A stretch of DNA of 64,000 nt from an uncultured Bacteroidales bacterium (GCA_947303085.1 CAMYXP010000002.1:1-64000); one strand, 5' to 3'. Positions 18,218 to 26,349 are shown, numbered from the stretch's first letter. The notes: generated by a model not told the origin, from the letters alone. Translations and numbers: made by a program.

Positions 18218-18697
18218 TTATTTCGCTGCTTGGAATATCTCCAAATAGCTGTAATAATTGCTTTGGGCGTCGTAGTTCAGCACAAAACCGTCTTTATCGA
18301 TAAGGATTGGAATCGGATAACCATTGAACTTTTTGTAGTCTTTCAGAAGCTTTTTCATGGTTCTGTTAGCATTCATTTTACCAAATGCAGCAGGCAAATT
18401 ACTACTTATTATCAGTCGATTATCTGATTTTAAATTGGCAACATCCTCCTCTTTTCCATAATAAATAATGACAATGCCGACATTGTTTTTCTCAAGACCT
18501 TCAAGATAAGGCTTGATGTTTGTTTTGAACATGTTTTTGCTAGCTCCACAACTTTCGCTCCAGATGTAAAGCAGGGTTTTGTCATGATTTTCAATAACTT
18601 CCTGAATCTGAGCTTTCTCTTCTTTCGAAATTCCATTCTGTCCGGAACACGAAAAACAAATAATAGTAATTAAAAGTGATAATAATATATTTTTCAT
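18218..18697 (-). CDS. Thioredoxin-fold-like lipoprotein lacking CXXC
   Basis: 159 residues; lipobox IICFSC. The pattern LLYIWSESCGASKNMF matches the position of a thioredoxin active site but has a single cysteine in place of CXXC. NGYPIPILIDKDGFVLNYDAQ matches the cis-proline strand and the following hairpin of TlpA-type folds. It may be a redox-dead or single-cysteine relative. It is the third gene of a sigma-factor module (20470 to 18218), 39 bp after the membrane protein. Probably anchored to a membrane facing the periplasm. Confidence 0.55.
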   Translation of the reverse strand: MKNILLSLLITIICFSCSGQNGISKEEKAQIQEVIENHDKTLLYIWSESCGASKNMFKTNIKPYLEGLEKNNVGIVIIYYGKEEDVANLKSDNRLIISSNLPAAFGKMNANRTMKKLLKDYKKFNGYPIPILIDKDGFVLNYDAQSNYYSYLEIFQAAK

Positions 18698-18736
18698 TGG
18701 ATTAAGTATTTGATTTGCAAAAGTAATAATTAATTC

Positions 18737-19969
18737 TTAATTCTTTATCAATCGATTACACAATTCTTCAACTTCTTTTTCCGTCATACTTGGTTTTGCA
18801 AGGATGAAGAAAGCGCCAGTGTCAATCACACCTTTAATATACCAGCTTTGATAAACCTGTCCGTCCAAAACTACTGCAGCTTCAACAGGTTGCGGCTGCA
18901 AAACGGCATTCTCGGTCATACGTTTCATCAAGATGGCCGCCTCTGGCTGCATATTTACAATGATTGAAGTCGTAGTTCCTTCCCTGTATGGCCCGCGAGC
19001 GACTTTTTTCACCAAAGGTTTGCCACCAAGAACCGCCGAACTGATGGCAGGACCGGCTTCCGTAGTCTTTCTCAATGTGTAAAGTATTGTTTCTGTTGAA
19101 TCAACCGACCATCTGTAAATGAGTGAGTCGTTGTCTTCCAAAGTGTTTGTGGCAATATAGCGCGCTTTGTCGGCTATTGTTGTGCTGTTGTAAACCTCCC
19201 AGATTTCAAGATTGCCGTCAGCCCTGTTATTTCCTTCGGCACGAGTGTATGTATAAGTCGGATTTGGTGGCAGTTTCGTATATCTGGCAGAAATCAGATA
19301 TGCCCAAACACTGAAACTTATGAAAACCAACACCATCGTCAGGCACAACAACTTCTGTTTTTTGTCGAGACCTGTTTTATTACGGTTTTTCAACGGCTCA
19401 TCAGGATTTTCAATCTGATTTATAACATTGTCGCAACGCTTTGATATAAAACGGTTTTCAAAGAAAAGTATAACGGCAAAATTTATAAACATTGCCAAAA
19501 TGAACACCATTACATCAGAAAATTCAATATTCAAGAAAAACAGCAAGAAACAGACTGAAATAAAAAACACTGTTGCATAATTCAATATATTGAACAGCTT
19601 ATAAATCCGCTTATAGGATTTGAGATTTTTCGAAATCGTCTGCAAATCGCTGTTTTCCAACATTTTTCTGCTAAATTTCTTTGTAAGAAACATGTCAAAA
19701 AACACTAAAATCGGCAAAAACAAAATCCAGAACAGCCAAATCGACAAATCGTCGCCCCACCATTTGTTAATACTGAAAAATCCCAAAATATAAGTAGTCG
19801 GTAGTATAATGGCGGTTAAAAGTCTGTTTTTCTCGATAAAACCCAGTTTGCTATGAATTGTAGCTCTCATCAGCCGCTCATTTACGATTTCCTGCTGGTC
19901 GAATTGCTGTTTCAGCGTTTCGTATTGGGCTTTAAGCTGTTCAAGCTCGTTAAGATTGTTGTTTTCCAT
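18737..19969 (-). CDS. Sigma-linked multi-spanning membrane protein with SecD-head-like C-terminal domain
   Basis: 410 residues. Residues 1-35 are a glutamine/glutamate-rich coiled coil (LEQLKAQYETLKQQFDQQ). Four to five membrane segments follow (about 50-70, 76-95, 125-150, 155-175, 213-233). The C-terminal part (about 240-410) is extracytoplasmic and contains GPAISSAVLGGKPLV, SIIVNMQPEAAILMKRMTEN, AAVVLDGQVYQSWYIKG and MTEKEVEELCNRL, which resemble the P1-head domain of SecD (GRPAVS, VLDGKVISAP, EAxxLA). It is a paralogue over its first half of the 22053-22613 product. Placed 15 bp after an ECF sigma gene, it is a candidate anti-sigma factor. The SecD likeness is my reading only. Confidence 0.55.
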   Translation of the reverse strand: MENNNLNELEQLKAQYETLKQQFDQQEIVNERLMRATIHSKLGFIEKNRLLTAIILPTTYILGFFSINKWWGDDLSIWLFWILFLPILVFFDMFLTKKFSRKMLENSDLQTISKNLKSYKRIYKLFNILNYATVFFISVCFLLFFLNIEFSDVMVFILAMFINFAVILFFENRFISKRCDNVINQIENPDEPLKNRNKTGLDKKQKLLCLTMVLVFISFSVWAYLISARYTKLPPNPTYTYTRAEGNNRADGNLEIWEVYNSTTIADKARYIATNTLEDNDSLIYRWSVDSTETILYTLRKTTEAGPAISSAVLGGKPLVKKVARGPYREGTTTSIIVNMQPEAAILMKRMTENAVLQPQPVEAAVVLDGQVYQSWYIKGVIDTGAFFILAKPSMTEKEVEELCNRLIKN

Positions 19970-19984
19970 GATAAATCTCCTTTT

Positions 19985-20470
19985 TCATTTTTTGTTTGAC
20001 ATTTTCACCAATTTGTCTTTGATGCGGAGCAGCCTCACTCCCACGTTGCTCGGCGTGATGCCGATGATTGCCCCGATTTCCTCGTATGTTATGCCTTCGA
20101 GCCACAGGAGTATCAGACTTCGGTCGATCAGATCAAGCTGGTTGATGCGGTCGTAGAGCTGTCGTATTTGCTGCGTCGAGGGGTCGTCGGCCTCGTAAGG
20201 GTCGATGTCGAGGGTCAGCGGAATGGTCGGCACACGGTGGCGTTCCTTTTTGTCGTTGTTGATGGCGGCGTTAAGCGCCACACGGTAAACCCATGTCCTT
20301 ACACTGCTGCGTTCCTCGAAGCTGTCGAATCCTTTCCACAGTCTGATGAGGATTTCCTGGAAGAGGTCGTCAACCTCGGCGGAGTTTTTCGAGAACATGT
20401 AGCAGACAGTGTAAATCGTGCGTTTGTGCTCTCTCACCAAATTCTCAAATTGTTTCTCTTTTTCAATCAT
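19985..20470 (-). CDS. ECF RNA polymerase sigma factor (module 1)
   Basis: 161 residues, the usual size of an ECF sigma factor. Region 2: YMFSKNSAEVDDLFQEILIRLWKGFDSFEERSSVRTWVYRVALN. Region 4: LIDRSLILLWLEGITYEEIGAIIGITPSNVGVRLLRIKDKL, a helix-turn-helix for the -35 element. It is 50-60% alike by eye to the module 2 sigma factor (22626-23108), indicating duplication. First gene of sigma, membrane protein, thioredoxin-like lipoprotein. Target promoters unknown. Confidence 0.92.
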   Translation of the reverse strand: MIEKEKQFENLVREHKRTIYTVCYMFSKNSAEVDDLFQEILIRLWKGFDSFEERSSVRTWVYRVALNAAINNDKKERHRVPTIPLTLDIDPYEADDPSTQQIRQLYDRINQLDLIDRSLILLWLEGITYEEIGAIIGITPSNVGVRLLRIKDKLVKMSNKK

Positions 20471-20536
20471 AATTCGATCAAATTACAACCTCTTAGACAT
20501 CGGAATTGGGAGTTTATTACAAAAAATGAAGATTAT

Positions 20537-20612
20537 TTTTCAGAATATGCAAAAATCAGTCTGGATATGCTTCGCATACCGCAAGGCCTGATTTTTTTGC
20601 ATATTCTGAAAA
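20537..20612. repeat. Covarying hairpin repeat, copy 3
   Basis: Outer stem of 23 bp, TTTTCAGAATATGCAAAAATC (from 20537) against GATTTTTTTGCATATTCTGAAAA (to 20612). Interior differs from copy 2 by one base. The outermost bases differ from copy 2 on both arms in a pairing-preserving way. It begins 5 bp after the stop of the S41-type protease gene on the minus strand. Confidence 0.85.
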
Positions 20613-20617
20613 GGAAA

Positions 20618-22045
20618 TCATTGATTGTTTAGTATATATTGCCACCATGGGTCGTTTCCTTCAATGAAATCTTGCCAGGTTCGCTGGATATGAATTGTCG
20701 GAATCAGACTATTTTCACCACAGGCGTCTTTGTCCGGTCGCATGAAATAAGCATGACTGACACCGCCTTTCACATGTGTATTGGGCAATTCATAGCTGAG
20801 AACATCACCGAAATGGCAAGGGCGATATGAGCCTGCTTCGCCGATAACGGTGCCGATGTTGTTATCTGTCGCCATCACTATCAACATTGCCGCACTGCTA
20901 AAAGTGCCATTATCCTGAATGAAATACACATTACCTTTAAAAACTTTGTCGGCATCAGTGTTCATTGTGAACAGATTGCCCACGGCATTAGGATAATTAG
21001 TCTCCATAAGTTTTGAAATGCGTTTCTGCGAGTCAAACGACTTAATTTCATCAACAGGTTTCAGCCACGAAAGAAGCTGGTTGCACAGCATGCTGTTGCC
21101 GCCACTGTTACTTCGAGCATCAACCACAAGCGTCTGAATATCAAGCTTTTGAATAGTATCGAAAACCTCCTCCAAAAACATGTCAAATTGTGGAATATCC
21201 TTGATTTTCTCTTCAAACTCCTCTTCGGTCATACCGTTGAAACCTCTCGCTTGGAATTGAAAACGCAAGGTGTTTTTATCCTTGCACGAGCTAAATTGCA
21301 GATAGCAGATGCCGTTTTCCGGATAAACCTCATACCTGAAAGGCATTTGAGTTTTTTGATACGGCGACTGCAAAGGTTTTGTTTCAACCCATTTCCACTT
21401 GATTTCTTTGGCACTTAAATAATTCAGATTCAACGAACTACCGTCGTCGCATGTGACTGTCAACGCTTCTTGAGTGTTGTATTTGTTATCTTTCCAGCAA
21501 AATTTTGTTATACAATTAAAGCGCTCAATCAGAAAAATGTCATTGTCGCACGACAACAGCGAACCGAAGCTCATCATCACATCGTACATATCAAAACCGT
21601 TGACTGTCAATATCTTTTTGCCGATAAATTCATCATTACCTTCTTCAACGCCTTGGATAAAAAACTCGTTGTTCAAGTATTTGAACGCCATCGGGAAGAT
21701 AGTGTCGCTCGGATAATTGCAATGAATATAGGTATGTCCGTCGTGCAGCTGCGAGGCTATCGATTCCAGATACAATGCGAATTTTTCCGAATCGTTGATT
21801 TTTTTCAGCTCCTTATACCCTACTTTTCTGATTTTCTTGATGTCGAGCGGCGGATTTTCCATTGCAAACGCCGGATGGGTATTTTCGAGCATATTCAAGA
21901 AAAGCAGGAAATCTTTCTGATAATCATTGCCTTTCAGATATTGTTTCGAATTCATCACTACCGAATCGGTGTAAATGATGTTTGATTGCTGAGCAAAAAC
22001 AGTGATTGGCAACAAAGCCAACAGTAGTAAAAATTTGTTTTTCAT
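20618..22045 (-). CDS. Secreted S41-family peptidase-like protein
   Basis: 475 residues with signal peptide (1-18, ending FAQ). The core resembles tail-specific proteases: LVVDARSNSGGNSMLCNQLL (strand with NxGG), NVYFIQDNGTFSSAAMLIVMATDN (Ser in the SSA turn) and TVIGEAGSYRPCHFGDV. In canonical C-terminal processing proteases a lysine follows the serine; none is at the expected place, so this is a non-CTP subgroup or an altered active site. N-terminal residues 40-130 (HPAFAMENPPLD, LHDGHTYIH) match the lead-in domain of tricorn-like S41 members. Third gene of sigma module 2, 7 bp after the membrane protein. Confidence 0.78.
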   Translation of the reverse strand: MKNKFLLLLALLPITVFAQQSNIIYTDSVVMNSKQYLKGNDYQKDFLLFLNMLENTHPAFAMENPPLDIKKIRKVGYKELKKINDSEKFALYLESIASQLHDGHTYIHCNYPSDTIFPMAFKYLNNEFFIQGVEEGNDEFIGKKILTVNGFDMYDVMMSFGSLLSCDNDIFLIERFNCITKFCWKDNKYNTQEALTVTCDDGSSLNLNYLSAKEIKWKWVETKPLQSPYQKTQMPFRYEVYPENGICYLQFSSCKDKNTLRFQFQARGFNGMTEEEFEEKIKDIPQFDMFLEEVFDTIQKLDIQTLVVDARSNSGGNSMLCNQLLSWLKPVDEIKSFDSQKRISKLMETNYPNAVGNLFTMNTDADKVFKGNVYFIQDNGTFSSAAMLIVMATDNNIGTVIGEAGSYRPCHFGDVLSYELPNTHVKGGVSHAYFMRPDKDACGENSLIPTIHIQRTWQDFIEGNDPWWQYILNNQ

Positions 22046-22052
22046 AGGATAA

Positions 22053-22613
22053 TTATTCCTCCAAATCTTTTAAAATTATTTCCAACATGAGTTCAACATC
22101 TGGTGATATCATAACGTTGCTGATGTAGTAGGCGATCCATAATATAAAAGAAAAAAATGAACAAACCATTATACTAACGTATGCCAGTCTTGGTATTGTT
22201 TGCAAATTTCCAATAAACATAACTATTCCCAACAACATTGTTAACGATATGCTGAAAATCCACATAAACCTATTTATCCTTTTGAATGTTTTCAGAGCTT
22301 TACGTACGCTTTGCGTGTATTCAGTCACCGAAGCAGAAGTATAATTGCCTTTGTTAACCACTCGATATACATAGATGTTTAAAATGATGACTACCAAGCA
22401 CCACAATGCGAAATAAAGCCCGACATAACGAGCCATAATAGGTGACAGCACACTGAGTACGATGATTCTGCGTATCAGTTTACGTTGCAACTCTGATATA
22501 TGTTTCTTTGTGGCTTCGCTAATAAGCTTATCGCTGACGATGTTTTCTTTTTCCAGCTTCTCGTTTAAGGTGGCAAGCTGCGCCCTCATTTCTTCCAATT
22601 CGTTGTTTTCCAT
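22053..22613 (-). CDS. Sigma-linked membrane protein (short paralogue)
   Basis: 186 residues: N-terminal coiled coil (MENNELEEMRAQLATLNEKL), then four membrane segments (about 50-66, 68-86, 118-138, 142-165) and a charged tail. It matches the first half of the 18737-19969 product, including MENN and the E-I-V-N/S-x-x-L-I/M pattern, but lacks the SecD-head-like domain. It lies 12 bp after the module 2 sigma gene. Candidate anti-sigma factor by position only; no ZAS zinc motif is seen. Confidence 0.55.
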   Translation of the reverse strand: MENNELEEMRAQLATLNEKLEKENIVSDKLISEATKKHISELQRKLIRRIIVLSVLSPIMARYVGLYFALWCLVVIILNIYVYRVVNKGNYTSASVTEYTQSVRKALKTFKRINRFMWIFSISLTMLLGIVMFIGNLQTIPRLAYVSIMVCSFFSFILWIAYYISNVMISPDVELMLEIILKDLEE

Positions 22614-22625
22614 AGCTTTGCGTTT

Positions 22626-23108
22626 TTAGTCGTTCGACATTTTCTTCAGTTGTTCCTTGATTCTGACCAATTTTACGGAGACGTTTTTAGTGGAGATGCC
22701 GATGATTTCACCGATTTCCTCGTAGCTCATGTTCTCCAGCCAAAGCAGGATGATTGCCCTATCGAGCATTCCAAGTTTGTTGATGCGCCGGTAAAGCATC
22801 TGCACTTGTCGTGTGTCGTCGTCGGTGTCGGTAAACAGGTTGATGTCCATTGTCAGCGGCAACGTATCCACGCGGCGTTTCTTTTTCCTTTCGAATGTGA
22901 GGCAGGTGTTCAGACTGACGCGCCAGATCCAGGTCTTCACGTCGCATTTGCCCTGAAAGCCGTCGAATCCGCGCCACAGGTTTATAAGAGTTTCCTGAAA
23001 CAGATCGTTCACCTCGTCCTGGTCCTTCGAAAAAAGGTAGCACACGGTGAAAATGGCGGCTTTGTTAGCCTTCACAATTCGGTTAAACTCTAATTCTTTC
23101 TCCTTCAT
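22626..23108 (-). CDS. ECF RNA polymerase sigma factor (module 2)
   Basis: 160 residues. Region 2: YLFSKDQDEVNDLFQETLINLWRGFDGFQGKCDVKTWIWRVSLN. Region 4: MLDRAIILLWLENMSYEEIGEIIGISTKNVSVKLVRIKEQL. Closely similar to the module 1 sigma factor. A TATCTTTG box at 23177-23184 on the minus strand gives a leader of about 60 nt. It heads sigma, membrane protein, S41-type protease. Confidence 0.92.
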   Translation of the reverse strand: MKEKELEFNRIVKANKAAIFTVCYLFSKDQDEVNDLFQETLINLWRGFDGFQGKCDVKTWIWRVSLNTCLTFERKKKRRVDTLPLTMDINLFTDTDDDTRQVQMLYRRINKLGMLDRAIILLWLENMSYEEIGEIIGISTKNVSVKLVRIKEQLKKMSND

Positions 23109-23176
23109 GGTCTAAAACCTTTTGCACATTAGACGCAACACTGATGGAAAAACTACAATAAATGATTAATTTTTTG

Positions 23177-23184
23177 CAAAGATA
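23177..23184 (-). promoter_or_regulatory. -7 box of sigma module 2
   Basis: TATCTTTG followed by the expected downstream bases on the minus strand; it sits just after the end of the outer-membrane barrel gene. Confidence 0.55.
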
Positions 23185-23197
23185 AGAAAAAAAACAA

Positions 23198-24508
23198 TTA
23201 GAACTTAATTTCAATTCCGATATTCCTGATTTCGCTGCTTGTCACACCTGGTTTATATTCAGGCAGAATGTTTGCGAACACTCTGATGCCATGGAAGATG
23301 CCCAGCATGTTGGTGTTGAAGCTGAAACCCACCTCAAGTTTCCATGGATTGAATGTGTTTTTGATGACTTCACCTTTCCAATTGGTTAATCCTAACAAAT
23401 TGGTGGCATCTTTGCTGGTGCGCAGATCTTCTTCTATGAGACGACCACAGAAAATGTCAAATGAAATACTTTCGGTTTGTCGTTTGCCAAGATAATAGTT
23501 GAAAACAACAGGAATACCAATATAATAAGAGTATAACCGATTGCGCTCGAAATCCTCCTGACCATCAATCACAACTAGAGCGTCGTCTTCATATTTCACC
23601 TGATGGCATAATGATTTACGGTTTGCGTTTAATAAGATTCCGGTACTCAAACTCCAACGGTAGCTCAGCTGAAAATCAGTGCTTGCCCCTACGTTAATTG
23701 ACAGTGTACCATCTTCCAGCAACGGACTATTAGCATCTGGTGGATTTGTGCCCCAGCGATAGCCGAAAGATGCCCAAACATTGAAATTATGTTGCCAAAT
23801 TTTTCTACGATTTGTTGTGACAATCTTTCCATCGACCTCCTTGTTTTTAATCACTCTCGAATCTTTTTTCTGATAATGCCAGCCTGGAGTTTCATCATAT
23901 TCGTCCAATATGATTTCCCCATTTAAATTATTGGTAACAATTTGAAAATCAGATGTATTATAAGTTGTCACATAAGAATATCCATCTCCTGAAATAGTAT
24001 CTATTGTACATTTGGCGTTGTCCCAAATTTCTATGTTTGACAAGCAGTCTTGGTTTGGAATTTGATAATTTCTGATATGCAAATTGGCATAACGTGCTAC
24101 AAATATGCTTTTCTGACGACAACTGGTCTGCTCCGGTTGGGGAGCAATTATTTTGTCAGCTTCAACAGTTGCTCTGTTCATCAGAGCAATCATGTCAAAC
24201 GTCATCGGGCCTTCTATCTCAACCACTGTGCCTTGTGGCATCTTGGTATTTTCAAGAATCGTCAATGTACGGTCTTTGAGATTGCACAGCTGGACGTTGT
24301 AGGCCAAAGCCGCGAAATCCTCCGTGGTGACTATCGCTATACGATAGGTGCTGTCGGTGTCGGCATGTATCAGGCGGACGTCCCATCCAGGGTCGATATA
24401 CAACTGGTTGATACTCTGGTTGATGTATTGCTCGATGGCGACTTCTTCCTGAGCAAAGCCTGTCAGTGCGGCTAAAACTATTGCTATTGTTAAGATGATG
24501 TGTTTCAT
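23198..24508 (-). CDS. Outer-membrane beta-barrel protein with DUF2807-like N-terminal part
   Basis: 436 residues; signal peptide 1-19 (ending FAQ). Residues 25-210 form a strand-rich region (LYIDPGWDVRLIHAD, LCNLKDRTLTILEN) that looks like the head-GIN / DUF2807 adhesin-type solenoid. From about 250 on the sequence switches to a barrel (FNVWASFGYRWG, TLSINVGASTDFQLSYRWSLSTGI, YYIGIPVVFNYYLG, WKLEVGFSFNTN) ending in IGIEIKF, a typical outer-membrane C terminus. Last gene of sigma module 3, 11 bp after the anti-sigma-like gene; probably the surface output of that module. Confidence 0.68.
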   Translation of the reverse strand: MKHIILTIAIVLAALTGFAQEEVAIEQYINQSINQLYIDPGWDVRLIHADTDSTYRIAIVTTEDFAALAYNVQLCNLKDRTLTILENTKMPQGTVVEIEGPMTFDMIALMNRATVEADKIIAPQPEQTSCRQKSIFVARYANLHIRNYQIPNQDCLSNIEIWDNAKCTIDTISGDGYSYVTTYNTSDFQIVTNNLNGEIILDEYDETPGWHYQKKDSRVIKNKEVDGKIVTTNRRKIWQHNFNVWASFGYRWGTNPPDANSPLLEDGTLSINVGASTDFQLSYRWSLSTGILLNANRKSLCHQVKYEDDALVVIDGQEDFERNRLYSYYIGIPVVFNYYLGKRQTESISFDIFCGRLIEEDLRTSKDATNLLGLTNWKGEVIKNTFNPWKLEVGFSFNTNMLGIFHGIRVFANILPEYKPGVTSSEIRNIGIEIKF

Positions 24509-24519
24509 TGTTTTACGTT

Positions 24520-25242
24520 TTAATTGAGTTTAACTTGCCATGCCAATGCCCCGTCCTTCATGTTAGGGTCTTGCGGCTGACCGAAAAGTGTCTTCTCGGG
24601 TTGAACGTTGACAGCCTGGTATTGAAAATTATCGGGTTCCTTCTGACATTCATAGCACACCAGGTTGAGGCTCCGGATGACTCTACGCTGGGGTTTCTGA
24701 ACGTCTGAAGGCGTTTCATTTTCAGAAATTATAGTATTTGTTTCAATAACCATTGAATCTGAAGGTTGTATTGGAATAATCTCAGCAATAACAAGTTGTT
24801 CCTCAACTGTTTCAACGACTTCCGCCTTACCATTTTTGTTTTTAATCTGTGTTTTTTGAACAACCGTTGTGTTTTCAGCTAATAGTTCTTTGTGGACGAC
24901 AGCTTCTTCAATAATAGTATTTTGATTTTCAATCTTGACGGAATCGATAATATAATCAACAGTTTCCGGCACTTCCGCAAGAATATCATTATGTAAAATA
25001 TTTTCGTTCCCATTCGGCTTCATCAGCAACATAAGCAGTAATATAGCCGCTGCAGCGCCCATCACCCACCATATCGGGACTAGTTTTGCGCGTTTGCGAG
25101 GAATCACCACCGTTTTTTCCTCTTCGGCAAGACGGTCAATTAAGTCGACGAGTTGTTTTTGCCGACGGACGTTCTTTCCATGTTCTTCCAAGCTGTCGAG
25201 CAGTTGGCGTAATTCTTCGTTCATTTCATTTTCAGGTGTCAT
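24520..25242 (-). CDS. Anti-sigma-factor-like single-pass membrane protein
   Basis: 240 residues. A charged cytoplasmic N terminus (1-55, with EELRQLLDSLEEHGKNVRRQ) is followed by one membrane segment (about 56-75, IWWVMGAAAAILLLMLLM) and a periplasmic region rich in I, V, E and T, ending with a two-cysteine stretch LVCYECQKEP. This layout and the 4-bp ATGA overlap with the sigma gene are usual for anti-sigma factors of Bacteroidota ECF systems. No FecR or zinc motif is seen. Confidence 0.65.
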   Translation of the reverse strand: MTPENEMNEELRQLLDSLEEHGKNVRRQKQLVDLIDRLAEEEKTVVIPRKRAKLVPIWWVMGAAAAILLLMLLMKPNGNENILHNDILAEVPETVDYIIDSVKIENQNTIIEEAVVHKELLAENTTVVQKTQIKNKNGKAEVVETVEEQLVIAEIIPIQPSDSMVIETNTIISENETPSDVQKPQRRVIRSLNLVCYECQKEPDNFQYQAVNVQPEKTLFGQPQDPNMKDGALAWQVKLN

Positions 25243-25730
25243 GATATTTCCTCCTTATATTGTTTTATGGCTTCTCGCAATGCTTTGTAGGCGCGCGAAA
25301 GCGTTGCATACACATGGGTGCTGCTCATGCCGGTCGCTTTGTCGATTTCCTCAATACTGAGGCCGTTCTCGTATTTCATCAAAATGGCATCGCGCTGGCG
25401 TTTGGGCAGTTTGTCAACGAGTTTTCTGGCGAGCTGATAACGTTCTTCTTGGTCGTCAGACGGCATTTCGGTCAGCATCAGGTTTTCAGCATCGACAGGC
25501 ACGGTTGGATGCTGTTTTCTCAACATGTCGATGCTGCGCCGCTTAACGACGGTCGGTGCCAGTTTTTCCAAATCCTGACTTTTTAGCAACGAACGTTGCT
25601 CCCACAATGTGATTACGGCTTCTTGCACGGCATCCGCTGCGCTGTCGGGGTCACCGACGATGCGCTCAGCGATACGCTGCAATCGAGGTTGCAGTAGCAA
25701 AATGTCCCGTTTGAAGTCCTCTGTCGTCAT
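25239..25730 (-). CDS. ECF-type RNA polymerase sigma factor (module 3)
   Basis: 163 residues from ATG at 25730; an upstream in-frame start at 25826 would add a hydrophobic, phenylalanine-rich 32 residues that do not belong to the family. Region 2: ERIVGDPDSAADAVQEAVITLWEQR. Region 4: LPKRQRDAILMKYENGLSIEEIDKATGMSSTHVYATLSRAYKALREAI. It is more distant from the other two sigma factors here. First gene of sigma, anti-sigma-like, outer-membrane barrel. A perfect 11-bp palindrome CACTTGAAGTG lies at 25774-25784 in its upstream region. Confidence 0.9.
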   Translation of the reverse strand: MTTEDFKRDILLLQPRLQRIAERIVGDPDSAADAVQEAVITLWEQRSLLKSQDLEKLAPTVVKRRSIDMLRKQHPTVPVDAENLMLTEMPSDDQEERYQLARKLVDKLPKRQRDAILMKYENGLSIEEIDKATGMSSTHVYATLSRAYKALREAIKQYKEEIS

Positions 25731-25835
25731 CACATTCGTTTGTATTAATATCGCAGAAAATGGTGAAATCTTACACTTGAAGTGAAAAAAAATAAAAATG
25801 TTGTAAAAACAGGCTGCACGTATCAAAATTGTTTG

Positions 25836-25935
25836 TAATTTTGCAGTCAGAAATCAATAGGGGAACAGTCCAGTTTAGACGTCCACAATTTGGTGATGAC
25901 CTCTTAGGAGAGAGCCAACCTGTCGGTTTCTTTTT
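25836..25935 (+). ncRNA. Possible small RNA or leader (weak)
   Basis: A TAATTTTG box at 25836-25843 points rightwards, yet no plus-strand gene follows. About 75 bp further on, AACC-TGTC-GGTT is followed by TTCTTTTTTT (25918-25938), a weak terminator. CTC-TTAG-GAG and GGAACAGTCC add local pairing. I recognise no RNA family. Confidence 0.25.
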
Positions 25936-26349
25936 TTATGCCTTTATCGTTGTAATACAATATTGTATCTTTTCCCCCGACTTTTTAATACCGACAGTCA
26001 TTTTTACCATTCCTATGCCAACCAAATCATATTTCATAACTTGAATTTGAACAAAATTATCCTGATTTTTACTTCCTCTTTTTGTTGGTTTTGGTTTGCC
26101 GACTTTGACCGCATAACGCAAAATAGTATCAAGTTGCAGCAAAGCTAATGTTGATGTATAACTTTTAGCAGCGTGACGCATCGTTTCAGTTATCGACAGA
26201 TAACGAATGTTTATATAATCTTTCAATGACCGATTATAAACACGTTTGTCAGGGTTTGCTTCTATCCATCTGCGATACACTTGAGAGATTATCTCTTCTC
26301 TAATTTTAAAGTTTTCTTTACTATTTTCAAAAGGTATATTCATACGCAT
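25936..26349 (-). CDS. Small basic protein, possibly barnase/LPD3-like
   Basis: 137 residues from ATG at 26349 (an upstream TTG at 26367 is less likely). I do not recognise a named family with certainty. The C-terminal part, LLQLDTILRYAVKVGKPKP, then VQIQVMKYDLVGIGMVKMTVGIKKSGEKIQYCITTI, resembles the LPD3-type domain of polyvalent and toxin proteins (helix with LDxLLxxA, then hydrophobic strands and a tyrosine). Single gene with its own promoter (26460-26467) overlapped by a 15-bp inverted repeat, which suggests autoregulation. Toxin-like function is only a guess. Confidence 0.45.
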   Translation of the reverse strand: MRMNIPFENSKENFKIREEIISQVYRRWIEANPDKRVYNRSLKDYINIRYLSITETMRHAAKSYTSTLALLQLDTILRYAVKVGKPKPTKRGSKNQDNFVQIQVMKYDLVGIGMVKMTVGIKKSGEKIQYCITTIKA

